Assembly: GCA_910588215.1 (NCBI GenBank)
Contig: CAJUQJ010000013.1
Coordinates: 17,333-81,332, forward strand
Length of the DNA: 64,000 bases
Direction of reading: 5' to 3'
Origin: an uncultured Lachnospiraceae bacterium
GTDB lineage: Bacteria > Bacillota > Clostridia > Lachnospirales > Lachnospiraceae
Under the pieces are notes generated by a model. It was not told where the DNA came from. It saw only the letters and a list, made by a program, of their open reading frames with translations, and did no database searches. Made by a program: the position numbers and the translations under genes. Position 1 is the first letter of the stretch. Every line of letters starts with the position of its first letter. Below, in pieces: positions 9,008 through 16,831 of the stretch.

Positions 9008-9478
9008 ATGAAAGTAACAATCTTTACCGACGGCGCGGCCCGCGGTAATCCGGAGGGGCCAGGGGGATATGGCACCGTGCTGCAATACATTGATTCGCAA
9101 GGGACATTGCATGAGCGGGAGTACTCGGCGGGCTATAGGAAAACGACTAATAACCGCATGGAGCTGATGGCGGCGATCGTGGGTCTGGAGGCGCTAACGA
9201 AGCCGTGTGAGGTCACATTGGTCTCGGATTCCAAATATGTGACGGATGCCTTCAATCAGCACTGGATTGATGGCTGGGTACGGAAGAACTGGAAGACGGC
9301 GGGCAGCAAGCCGGTTAAGAATATAGACCTGTGGGAAAGGCTTTTGCGGGCAAAGCAGCCGCACCAGGTGACATTTCGATGGGTAAAGGGACATGACGGA
9401 CACCCGGAAAACGAGCGCTGTGACAAATTGGCCACAACTGCGGCAGATGGCACAGACTTACTTGACGATACCTTCTGA
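9008..9478 (+). CDS. rnhA: Ribonuclease HI
   Basis: Endonuclease that degrades the RNA strand of RNA-DNA hybrids in the cytoplasm. The 156 residues cover the whole fold. The catalytic acidic residues are in TDGAARGNP, NRMELMA, SDSKYV and NERCDKLA, and the basic protrusion region WVRKNWK is present, as in E. coli RnhA. The ATG at 9008 was chosen; the adjacent GTG at 9005 is an alternative, and AAAAGGAAGGA lies about 12 bp upstream. It is probably cotranscribed with the upstream MutS-like gene (48 bp gap). Confidence 0.95.
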   Translation: MKVTIFTDGAARGNPEGPGGYGTVLQYIDSQGTLHEREYSAGYRKTTNNRMELMAAIVGLEALTKPCEVTLVSDSKYVTDAFNQHWIDGWVRKNWKTAGSKPVKNIDLWERLLRAKQPHQVTFRWVKGHDGHPENERCDKLATTAADGTDLLDDTF

Positions 9479-9550
9479 ATGGTGGTATCATAGATATGGT
9501 CTTTGTAAGAGAGACATTATTGGCAGAATACGATGGGAAGGGGAAAACAG

Positions 9551-9730
9551 ATGACGAATTTGATCTTGTTTGTAAACGCTTTTTTATCTTACTTACTGGT
9601 ATTTGTATTTATCATTGCGGTGGTTGTGGTGGCATGTATTATCGGTGTGAAATGGAGAAAGAGTAAGGACGCCAAGGCTGCTGTAGAGGCAGGTGTCAAT
9701 GTGCAGACAGACGGAAATACAGCTGTTTGA
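9551..9730 (+). CDS. Small single-span membrane protein, unknown function
   Basis: A 59-residue protein with one long hydrophobic helix (about residues 4-35, ending ACIIGVKWRK) followed by a short charged tail (KSKDAKAAVEAG). The start ATG at 9551 has GGGAAGGGG upstream at a suitable distance; an in-frame ATG at 9533 would add six residues. The positive-inside rule suggests that the tail is cytoplasmic. I do not recognise a family. It follows RNase HI by 72 bp and is followed by a terminator, so it may be the last gene of the run that starts with the purine genes. Confidence 0.65.
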   Translation: MTNLILFVNAFLSYLLVFVFIIAVVVVACIIGVKWRKSKDAKAAVEAGVNVQTDGNTAV

Positions 9731-9808
9731 TCTTGTTGCCTGTTATCGGGAGGCGTTTGTGTCGCGGGTGATATAGGGCATAAGCAAGGGATGGTTTTTG
9801 TGGTTTGA

Positions 9809-9835
9809 AAGTCAGACTGGCGGGTCTGACTTTTT
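9809..9835 (+). terminator. Intrinsic terminator
   Basis: GTCAGAC (9811-9817) pairs with GTCTGAC (9824-9830) around TGGCGG, extended by AA/TT and followed by five T. It closes the transcript ending with the small membrane protein. Confidence 0.85.
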
Positions 9836-9840
9836 CCGTT

Positions 9841-9869
9841 CACGAGCAGAATCTGAAATTCTGCTCGTG
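9841..9869. repeat. Perfect 12-bp inverted repeat
   Basis: CACGAGCAGAAT (9841-9852) and ATTCTGCTCGTG (9858-9869) are perfect reverse complements around a CTGAA loop. No T-run follows, so it is not a second classical terminator. It sits 6 bp after the preceding terminator and about 60 bp before the HAD gene; it could be a backup terminator, an operator or part of a repeat family. Confidence 0.7.
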
Positions 9870-9928
9870 TCCTCAGCATAAAACGCTTTGGAATGAAGAA
9901 TTTGTGATGCTTCGGGATGGAGGAAAAT

Positions 9929-10624
9929 ATGGGAAAATATGAGACGATCCTTTGGGATTTGGATCAAACGCTGCTGGACTTTGACCGTTCCATGGATTAT
10001 GCGATACGGGCGGTATTTGAGCAGTATGCTCTGTATATCGATGAGAAGACCGTTGCCCGGTATGAGGTCATCAACCGGGATCATTGGAATAGATTGGAGC
10101 GCGGTGAGATCAGCAAAGAAGAAGTAAAGGTGGGGCGATTTCGGGTGCTGTTTGAGGAATTGGGAATACAGTCTGTCAAACCGGAGGAGATTGCCACGTC
10201 TTATCAGGATGCCTTGGGCAGTATCTACTATTATATAGACGGTGCCGTAGAAGTGGTCACAAAGCTGCGGGAGTTGGGATATCATCAATATGTGGTGACC
10301 AATGGAGTTAATACAACCCAGATCAATAAGATGAAACTGTCAGGATTTGACAAACTGATGGACGGTGTTTTCGTATCGGAGCTGATGGGATATCCGAAGC
10401 CGATGAAAGGATATTTTGACGCCTGTTTTGCGACACTGCCAGAAGGGACTCGTGAGAAAAGCATTCTGGTAGGGGATTCTTTGACCAGTGATATGCAAGG
10501 GGCCAATAATGCGGGTATTGCATCCTGCTGGTTTAATCCGAAAGCAAGAGCGAAGGATATTGCGGTAGAGATCGACTATGAGATACGAAGTCTGGAAGAG
10601 GTATTGTCGATCGTGAGTGAATAG
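9929..10624 (+). CDS. HAD-superfamily hydrolase, YjjG-type noncanonical pyrimidine nucleotidase
   Basis: Soluble phosphatase of 231 residues. HAD motif I is LWDLDQTLLDF near the N-terminus; motif II lies in YVVTNGV; motif III/IV is GYPKPMKGYF and LVGDSLTSDMQGANNAG. A helical cap follows motif I. The overall pattern fits the YjjG family, which dephosphorylates pyrimidine nucleotides including noncanonical ones. The ATG at 9929 has GGAGG about 6 bp upstream; the ATG at 9917 would place that site inside the gene. Standing in a window rich in nucleotide metabolism supports, but does not prove, a nucleotide substrate. Confidence 0.85.
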   Translation: MGKYETILWDLDQTLLDFDRSMDYAIRAVFEQYALYIDEKTVARYEVINRDHWNRLERGEISKEEVKVGRFRVLFEELGIQSVKPEEIATSYQDALGSIYYYIDGAVEVVTKLRELGYHQYVVTNGVNTTQINKMKLSGFDKLMDGVFVSELMGYPKPMKGYFDACFATLPEGTREKSILVGDSLTSDMQGANNAGIASCWFNPKARAKDIAVEIDYEIRSLEEVLSIVSE

Positions 10625-10731
10625 GAAAAGCAGCAGTACAACCGGTAGGGACATTTTGAAAATCAAAGGGTGCGTGGGTCTGCATCCGGGAGAAGAGCAG
10701 TGTCAAAAGAGAGAAAGAACAGGAGTTTGAC

Positions 10732-11721
10732 ATGGCAAAAAGCGGCAATCAGAAGCTGAAATTGTTATATTTGGTGAAGATCCTTACGGAGCAGTCCGAT
10801 GAAGAACACTGTCTGGGGGCTCAGGCGCTGATCGATGCGCTGGCGGAATATGGTGTCAAGGCGGAACGCAAGAGTATCTACGACGATATCGCACAACTGA
10901 CCGAGTTTGGATATGATATCGTGTTGGCCAAGTCCAAGACAGCCGGTGGCTATTACCTGGCCGGGCGGGAGTTCGAGCTGGCAGAGCTAAAGCTGCTGGT
11001 GGAGACGGTACAGGCTTCCCGGTTCCTCACGGTGAAGAAATCCAGGGAATTGATCGGTAAGATTGAGAAGTTGGCTTCTAAAGCGGAAGCCGGACAGCTG
11101 CAAAGACAGGTTTATGTGGCTAACAGGGTGAAGACTGCCAACGAGAGTATCTACTACATAGTAGACGATATCCACCGGGCGATCCAGAATAACGAACAGA
11201 TTTCTTTTCAATATTTGGAATGGAATCTGGATAAGGAACTGGTGCCGCGCAAGGACGGTAAGCTCTATCAGATCAGCCCCTGGGCTCTGACCTGTAAGGA
11301 TGAGAATTATTATCTGATCGGACACGACGGTGAGAGCGATGCGATCAAACATTTTCGGGTAGATAAGATGGGACAGATCCGTGTGCTGGCTGGAATTGGC
11401 CGGCAAGGTGCGACATTGTTTGAGCGCTTTGATATTGCGGCCTATGCCAATAAGACCTTCGGTATGTTCGGAGGACGGGAGGAGATCGTCACGCTGGAAT
11501 TTGCGAACCGGTTTATCGGCGTCGTCATGGACCGCTTTGGCAAAGAAGTACCGGTGCGAAGAAGGGATGAGGAGCATTTCTCCGTGCGGGTGCAGGTGGC
11601 TTTGAGCGGACAGTTTTACGGTTGGCTGACGGGATTGGGGATAGGCGCCAAGATCCTTGCGCCGGCAGAAGTTTTGGAGGAATATCGGGAGCATCTGGAG
11701 AAGGTGCTCGGGCAGTATTGA
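10732..11721 (+). CDS. WYL-domain transcriptional regulator
   Basis: Cytoplasmic regulator of 329 residues. The N-terminus is a DeoR/HTH_11-like helix-turn-helix (about residues 8-65, with the motif VKAERKSIYDDIAQL). A WYL domain follows (about 140-215, ISFQYLEWNL ... ISPWALTCKDENYYLIGHD) and a WCX-type C-terminal extension (about 245-325). WYL proteins sense ligands, often nucleotide-derived, and control defence, DNA repair or metabolism genes. AGGAG lies 6 bp before the ATG. Its target is not evident; no toxin, phage or CRISPR genes are adjacent. Confidence 0.88.
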   Translation: MAKSGNQKLKLLYLVKILTEQSDEEHCLGAQALIDALAEYGVKAERKSIYDDIAQLTEFGYDIVLAKSKTAGGYYLAGREFELAELKLLVETVQASRFLTVKKSRELIGKIEKLASKAEAGQLQRQVYVANRVKTANESIYYIVDDIHRAIQNNEQISFQYLEWNLDKELVPRKDGKLYQISPWALTCKDENYYLIGHDGESDAIKHFRVDKMGQIRVLAGIGRQGATLFERFDIAAYANKTFGMFGGREEIVTLEFANRFIGVVMDRFGKEVPVRRRDEEHFSVRVQVALSGQFYGWLTGLGIGAKILAPAEVLEEYREHLEKVLGQY

Positions 11722-11806
11722 ATCACTACCAGCTGGCAAATGAGTGATTTGCAGGCTGTCATAACAGGATACTGTTACATAGAATACAGAAACGAGGAAA
11801 TGGGAC

Positions 11807-12979
11807 ATGAGCATACGATTTGCAGATCGAATGAAAGACTATGAATCCGGCATTTTTCAAGTGCTGAATGAAAAAAAGGATGCGGCGGAACAGCAGGGAA
11901 AGCGAATTTATAACCTTTCCGTGGGGACGCCGGATTTTCCGCCGGCGGCACATGTGGTGGAAGCGGTGTCGAGGGCTGTGCAGAAACCGGAGAATTATAA
12001 GTATGCGTTGATCGATATTCCAGAATTGATCGAGGCGGTGCAGATGCGGTATCAGAAGCGTTACGATGTGACGCTTGAGACGGACGAGATCATGTCTGTC
12101 TATGGTTCTCAGGAGGGAATCGCCCATATCTGCCTGACGCTGTGTGATCCGGGGGATGTGGTACTGGTGCCTAATCCGGGCTATCCGATCTTTGGTATCG
12201 GCCCGTCGCTTGCCGGAGCGGAAGTTGTCACTTACGATCTGACGGAGGCAAATCATTATCTGCCGGATCTGGATGATCTGGATGAGGATCTGCTTGCGAG
12301 AGCGAAATGCATGGTCGTATCTTACCCTTTGAATCCGGTCTGTAAGGCGGCGCCTGATGCTTTCTACGAGAAACTGATCCCTTGGGCGGCGGCTCATGAG
12401 ATCCTGATTATTCATGATAATGCTTATTCGGATATCATTTATGATGGCAGGGTTGGCAAGTCGATCTTGCGGATTCCGGGGGCGAAGGAGACGGCGGTAG
12501 AGTTTTATTCCCTGTCCAAGTCTTATAATTATACCGGTGCAAGGATGAGCTTTCTGACCGGGAATAAGGATGTGGTAGCTTGTTTTAAAAGATTCCGTTC
12601 CCAGATTGATTATGGCACATATCTGCCGGTACAGTATGGCGCGGTGGCTGCGCTTACCGGTTCCGATCAGATGGTGAAGGAGCAGTGTGCGGAGTATCAG
12701 AGGAGAAGAGACGCCCTCTGTGGTGGTCTGCGTAAGATTGGGTGGCCGATGGAAGACAGTGAGGGAACGATGTTCGCCTGGGCGAAGATACCGGCAGGTT
12801 ACACGGATGACGTGGCTTTTGTCATGGAGTTGGTGGAGAAAAGCGGAGTATTGTGCACCCCCGGCAGCAGTTTCGGCTCTCTTGGAAAAGGACATGTGCG
12901 GTTTGCATTGACGATGCCGGTGGAGAAGATTAGAGAGGCTGTGGATGCGATCGCGGACTCCGGTATGATACGCGCATAA
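11807..12979 (+). CDS. Pyridoxal-phosphate aminotransferase, class I/II fold
   Basis: Soluble PLP enzyme of 390 residues. Fold-type I features are visible: LSVGTPDFPP near the N-terminus, GSQEGIAH, the NPGYP loop, the SYPLNPVC segment, the HDNAYSD Asp-Tyr pair and the PLP lysine in YSLSKSYNYTGARMSF. It resembles the LL-diaminopimelate/aspartate-type aminotransferases often annotated in Clostridia. The normal segment is 'NP.NPTG' but here reads SYPLNPVC, a modest departure. The ATG at 11807 has GAGGAAATGGG upstream. A terminator follows. The amino donor and acceptor cannot be decided from the sequence. Confidence 0.85.
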   Translation: MSIRFADRMKDYESGIFQVLNEKKDAAEQQGKRIYNLSVGTPDFPPAAHVVEAVSRAVQKPENYKYALIDIPELIEAVQMRYQKRYDVTLETDEIMSVYGSQEGIAHICLTLCDPGDVVLVPNPGYPIFGIGPSLAGAEVVTYDLTEANHYLPDLDDLDEDLLARAKCMVVSYPLNPVCKAAPDAFYEKLIPWAAAHEILIIHDNAYSDIIYDGRVGKSILRIPGAKETAVEFYSLSKSYNYTGARMSFLTGNKDVVACFKRFRSQIDYGTYLPVQYGAVAALTGSDQMVKEQCAEYQRRRDALCGGLRKIGWPMEDSEGTMFAWAKIPAGYTDDVAFVMELVEKSGVLCTPGSSFGSLGKGHVRFALTMPVEKIREAVDAIADSGMIRA

Positions 12980-13028
12980 ACGGTAAAATAGGATTGTCAA
13001 TAGCATTTCGGGATAAAAGTATTTTTTG

Positions 13029-13058
13029 GGATATGTCACAAAAAGGCATATCCTTTTT
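13029..13058 (+). terminator. Intrinsic terminator after the aminotransferase gene
   Basis: GGATATG (13029-13035) pairs with CATATCC (13047-13053) and is followed by TTTTTC; the A-run in the loop side suggests activity in both directions. Confidence 0.75.
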
Positions 13059-13084
13059 CAGTGCTTTTTCTATTAGGGAGGTCA

Positions 13085-13113
13085 TTGACAGAGAATGTCT
13101 GTTGGCATATACT
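13085..13113 (+). promoter_or_regulatory. Near-consensus sigma-A promoter of nrdD-nrdG-dut
   Basis: A perfect -35 TTGACA (13085-13090), 17-bp spacer and TATACT (13108-13113). Transcription should begin near 13120, directly at the first NrdR-like box, which fits repression by steric block. Confidence 0.75.
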
Positions 13114-13122
13114 GAATGTACG

Positions 13123-13170
13123 CCACAAAATATAGTATTTTTATGTTAACCAATCCTATATTTTGTACTT
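13123..13170. promoter_or_regulatory. Two NrdR-like boxes in opposite orientation
   Basis: Box 1 CCACAAAATATAGTAT (13123-13138) and box 2 CCTATATTTTGTACTT (13155-13170) share the 11-bp core ACAAAATATAG on opposite strands. Their core centres are 31 bp apart, three helical turns, which is the arrangement known for NrdR, the repressor of ribonucleotide reductase genes. They resemble the 16-bp NrdR consensus (ACACTATATNTNGTGT-like) but are not identical to it. The nrdR gene itself is not in this window. Confidence 0.65.
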
Positions 13171-13508
13171 GCAATTCTATTGCGCGTCAGTTGAATTTCT
13201 GTGATATCTTCAGTGTCAGGCGGTGTAAGCGATACAGAAACGTCAATTCATTGTCTTAATATTGTATGAGTGTAAAGGGGAATCGGATTTGAGCGCGTGA
13301 CCGGGGTACAGGATCCTGTACAGGGCACATGATGCTGTTGAATGATTGACGATAGATGTTATGTAAACTTATATGGATATTGTATTGCTACAGGAATGCG
13401 TATAGAGCCGGATAGGTTATTAGGATGATGCTGATAGGAGGAATGATTCTGTGCGCAGCAGATTTTTAGGAACAGGAATGAAGAAGCTAATACCATGGAG
13501 GGGACTGA

Positions 13509-15698
13509 ATGAGCAGTAAGTTTGGAACAGACACTACGGCGGAAGAGAATTTTGAGATGGAGTATAGACCGGATAAGATCGTGAAAGTGATCAAGAAGGA
13601 CGGGAGTCTGGAAGATTTCAATGTCCAGAAGGTCATCGATGCCGTAGGAAAGAGCGCTTATCGTGCGCTGACCAAATTCACGGATGAAGAGAAACGCCAT
13701 ATATGCCAGACTGTGATCGATAAGGTTAATGAGCTGGGAGAGGAGCGGATTCCGATCCAGATCATGCACAACATGGTGGAGAGTGCACTGGAAGATGTGA
13801 AACCTATCGTTGCCAAGAGCTATCGGGATTATCGTAACTACAAGCAGGATTTTGTACGCATGATGGATGATGTGTATAAGAAGAGCCAGTCTATCATGTA
13901 CATAGGAGACAAGGAGAATGCTAATACGGACAGTGCGCTTGTCTCTACCAAGAGGAGTTTGATCTTTAATCAGTTTAATAAGGAATTGTACCAGAAGTTC
14001 TTTATGACCACGGAGGAGATCCAGGCCTGCCGGGACGGGTATTTGTATGTACACGATATGTCTGCCAGAAGAGACACCATGAACTGTTGTCTGTTTAATG
14101 TGGCTGAGGTTCTAAGCGGCGGTTTCGAGATGGGCAATATCTGGTATAACGAACCTAAGACGCTGGATGTAGCATTTGACGTGATCGGCGATATCGTGCT
14201 GAGTGCGGCGAGTCAGCAGTATGGCGGCTTTACCGTGCCGGAGGTGGACAAGATCTTAGAACCTTATGCGGAGAAATCTTATAAGCGAGATATCGAGAAG
14301 TATATGCGGCTGGGAATCGACGAGGAGACGGCCAGAGCGGAAGCGCTTAAGGATGTAGAGAAGGAGTTTGAACAGGGATTCCAAGGTTGGGAATATAAAT
14401 TCAATACCGTGGCCAGCAGCCGTGGAGATTATCCTTTTATTACCGTGACGGCAGGGATCGGTACGGGAAGATTCGCGAAGATGGCGACCATTGTTATGCT
14501 CAATGTGCGCCGCAAAGGACAGGGCAAGAAGGAATGTAAGAAGCCGGTATTGTTCCCGAAGATCGTATTTTTGTATGATGAGAATCTGCATGGACCCGGC
14601 AGGGAGTTGGAAGAGGTATTTGAAGCAGGTGTGGAGTGCTCCGCCAAGACCATGTATCCGGACTGGCTGAGTCTTACCGGTAAGGGGTATATTGCCAGCA
14701 TGTATAAACAGTATGGCAAGGTGATATCCCCCATGGGTTGTCGGGCATTTCTTTCCCCATGGTATGAGAAGGGGGGCATGCACCCGGCAGATGATGCGGA
14801 TGTACCCGTATTCGTGGGTAGATTCAATATCGGCGTGGTATCTTTGCATCTTCCGATGATTTTGGCCAAGTCCAGGCAGGAGAGCAGGGATTTCTATGAG
14901 GTGTTAGATTATTATCTGAACCTGATCCGTCAGCTGCATATCCGGACCTATGCTTATCTGGGAGAGATGCGTGCATCCACCAATCCGCTGGCCTATTGTG
15001 AGGGCGGCTTCTTAGGAGGGCATCTGCAGCTGCATGATAAGATCAAGCCGATCTTAAAGACAGCTACGGCCAGTTTTGGTATTACTGCCTTTAATGAACT
15101 ACAGGAATTGTATAATGGAAAGTCTCTGGTGGAGGATGGCGCTTTTGCCCTGGAGGTATTAGAACATATTAACGAGAAGATAGCGGAGTATAAGGAAGCG
15201 GACGGTAATCTGTATGCGATCTACGGCACGCCGGCGGAGAATCTCTGCGGCCTGCAGGTGAAACAGTTCCGGGCCAAGTACGGTATCATCGAGGGGGTGT
15301 CTGACAGAGAGTATGTGTCCAACAGCTTTCACTGCCATGTGACGGAGGATATCACGCCCATCGAGAAGCAGGATCTGGAATACCGTTTCTGGGAACTGGC
15401 CAATGGAGGTAAGATCCAGTATGTGAAATATCCGATAGATTATAACATCGACGCCATTAAGACGCTGATCCGCCGTGCTATGGAGATGGGGTTCTATGAG
15501 GGAGTCAACCTGTCGCTGGCTTATTGCGATGACTGCGGTCATCAAGAGCTGGAGATGGATGTCTGTCCGGTATGCGGCAGCCGTAATCTGACGAAGATTG
15601 ACCGTATGAACGGTTATCTGGCTTATTCCCGGGTGCATGGGGATACCAGGCTCAGTGATGCGAAGATGGCGGAGATCGCAGAAAGGAAAAGTATGTAA
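13509..15698 (+). CDS. nrdD: Anaerobic ribonucleoside-triphosphate reductase (class III)
   Basis: Glycyl-radical enzyme that makes deoxyribonucleotides from NTPs without oxygen. It has 729 residues. An ATP-cone allosteric domain occupies about residues 15-115 (IVKVIKKDGSLEDFNVQKV). The catalytic barrel follows, with DMSARRDTMNCCLFN. Near the C-terminus are the zinc cysteines CDDCGH and CPVCGSRN, and the glycyl-radical loop DRMNGYL. The ATG at 13509 has TGGAGGGG upstream. It overlaps the activase gene by one base (TAATG), so the two are translationally coupled. Control is probably by NrdR through the boxes at 13123-13170. Confidence 0.97.
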   Translation: MSSKFGTDTTAEENFEMEYRPDKIVKVIKKDGSLEDFNVQKVIDAVGKSAYRALTKFTDEEKRHICQTVIDKVNELGEERIPIQIMHNMVESALEDVKPIVAKSYRDYRNYKQDFVRMMDDVYKKSQSIMYIGDKENANTDSALVSTKRSLIFNQFNKELYQKFFMTTEEIQACRDGYLYVHDMSARRDTMNCCLFNVAEVLSGGFEMGNIWYNEPKTLDVAFDVIGDIVLSAASQQYGGFTVPEVDKILEPYAEKSYKRDIEKYMRLGIDEETARAEALKDVEKEFEQGFQGWEYKFNTVASSRGDYPFITVTAGIGTGRFAKMATIVMLNVRRKGQGKKECKKPVLFPKIVFLYDENLHGPGRELEEVFEAGVECSAKTMYPDWLSLTGKGYIASMYKQYGKVISPMGCRAFLSPWYEKGGMHPADDADVPVFVGRFNIGVVSLHLPMILAKSRQESRDFYEVLDYYLNLIRQLHIRTYAYLGEMRASTNPLAYCEGGFLGGHLQLHDKIKPILKTATASFGITAFNELQELYNGKSLVEDGAFALEVLEHINEKIAEYKEADGNLYAIYGTPAENLCGLQVKQFRAKYGIIEGVSDREYVSNSFHCHVTEDITPIEKQDLEYRFWELANGGKIQYVKYPIDYNIDAIKTLIRRAMEMGFYEGVNLSLAYCDDCGHQELEMDVCPVCGSRNLTKIDRMNGYLAYSRVHGDTRLSDAKMAEIAERKSM

Positions 15699-16201
15699 TG
15701 AGATATCACAATATAACCAGAGACGATATGCTCAACGGTGATGGTCTGCGCGTGGTGCTCTGGGTGGCTGGCTGTTCCCACTGCTGTAAGGATTGCCATA
15801 ATCCGATCACGTGGGATCCGGACGGCGGTGTTTTGTTTGACGATAAAGCCAGACAGGAGATTTTTGACCAACTGGAGAAATCCTATATCTCCGGTATCAC
15901 CTTTTCCGGCGGAGATCCGCTGCATGCGGCAAACCGATTGAACGTACGGGAGCTGATGGAGGAGATCAGGGAGCGGTATCCGGACAAGACCATATGGCTT
16001 TACACTGGGGATAAGTGGGAAGACATCCGGCATTATTCTCTGCTGAAGTATGTAGATGTACTGGTAGACGGGGAATTTGTATCAGATTTGAAGAATACGA
16101 AACTGCGCTGGCGGGGAAGCGCCAACCAGCGGGTGATAGACGTACAGGCCAGCCTGCGGCAGGAAGATTCGACTGTACCGGTGTTGCACTGTAAAGAATA
16201 G
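15698..16201 (+). CDS. nrdG: Anaerobic ribonucleoside-triphosphate reductase activating protein
   Basis: Radical-SAM activase that installs the glycyl radical on NrdD. The 167 residues are typical. The iron-sulfur motif is CX3CX2C, read as CSHCCKDC at about residues 26-33; the SAM-binding GG is in TFSGGDPL, and the C-terminal core continues through LVDGEFV. The start codon shares its A with the nrdD stop codon. The dUTPase gene follows within about 20 bp, so the three genes form one dNTP-supply operon. Confidence 0.96.
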   Translation: MRYHNITRDDMLNGDGLRVVLWVAGCSHCCKDCHNPITWDPDGGVLFDDKARQEIFDQLEKSYISGITFSGGDPLHAANRLNVRELMEEIRERYPDKTIWLYTGDKWEDIRHYSLLKYVDVLVDGEFVSDLKNTKLRWRGSANQRVIDVQASLRQEDSTVPVLHCKE

Positions 16202-16223
16202 TTTGCGAGAAAGGCAGAAGAGA

Positions 16224-16658
16224 GTGGAAACGATCAAGATCAAATACTTTTCGGACAAAATAGAGAAATTGACCTATATCGATGGCAAGTCCGACTGGAT
16301 CGACCTGCGGGCGGCAGAGGACGTAACGTTGAAACAGGGGGAGTTCAAGCTGATTCCCTTAGGTGTCGGTATGGAACTGCCTGAGGGCTATGAGGCACAT
16401 GTGGTGCCCAGAAGCTCAACCTTTAAGAATTTCGGCATAATCCAGACGAATCATCAAGGTGTGATCGACTGTTCTTATTGCGGAGACAATGACCAGTGGT
16501 TTATGCCTGTCTATGCTCTGCGGGATACCCGGATTCAGATCAATGACAGGATCTGCCAGTTCCGGATCATGGAGAATCAGCCGAAGATCGTGTTTGAAGA
16601 GGTGGAACATCTGGACAATGATGATCGGGGTGGACACGGTAGTACAGGGAAACAGTAA
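16224..16658 (+). CDS. dut: dUTP diphosphatase
   Basis: Hydrolyses dUTP to dUMP and PPi, keeping uracil out of DNA and feeding dTMP synthesis. It is 144 residues long from the chosen GTG. The five trimeric dUTPase motifs are visible: DLRAAED, PRSSTFKNFG, GVIDCSYCGDND, RICQFRIM and the C-terminal glycine-rich GGHGSTGK, which closes the active site. The frame also has a TTG at 16203, but GTG 16224 has AAAGG about 9 bp upstream and gives the expected short N-terminus. It is the last gene of the nrdD-nrdG-dut operon. Confidence 0.92.
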   Translation: METIKIKYFSDKIEKLTYIDGKSDWIDLRAAEDVTLKQGEFKLIPLGVGMELPEGYEAHVVPRSSTFKNFGIIQTNHQGVIDCSYCGDNDQWFMPVYALRDTRIQINDRICQFRIMENQPKIVFEEVEHLDNDDRGGHGSTGKQ

Positions 16659-16831
16659 AGGCATATACTGTTCATAATGATAAGTTGATGTAAAGACAAT
16701 ATGAATAAGAAAACTCCTTTCAAGACATACTAGTACAACGAATAATAAATAATTGTACAGATTTCTGGCCTGATACTGATTATTCGTTATACCAGCAGCA
16801 AGAAGTAATGTCATGGAAGGAGTTTTTAATT

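Larger units (their letters stand above)
12980..13508. other. Intergenic region with terminator, nrdD promoter and long leader
   Basis: This 529-bp gap holds the aminotransferase terminator (13029-13058), a near-consensus promoter (13085-13113), two NrdR-like boxes (13123-13170) and then a leader of almost 400 nt before nrdD. In the leader a 16-bp perfect palindrome GTACAGGATCCTGTAC sits at 13306-13321. I looked for a cobalamin or other riboswitch core and did not recognise one. Confidence 0.6.

Noticed and set aside
13171..13508. Possible riboswitch in the nrdD leader
   Set aside because: No recognisable cobalamin, purine or other conserved core could be found by eye; only a short palindrome is present.
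16738..16787. Inverted repeat ACGAATAAT/ATTATTCGT between dut and spoVAF
   Set aside because: Nine base pairs separated by more than 30 bp in AT-rich DNA is likely by chance; no T-run or matching site elsewhere was seen.
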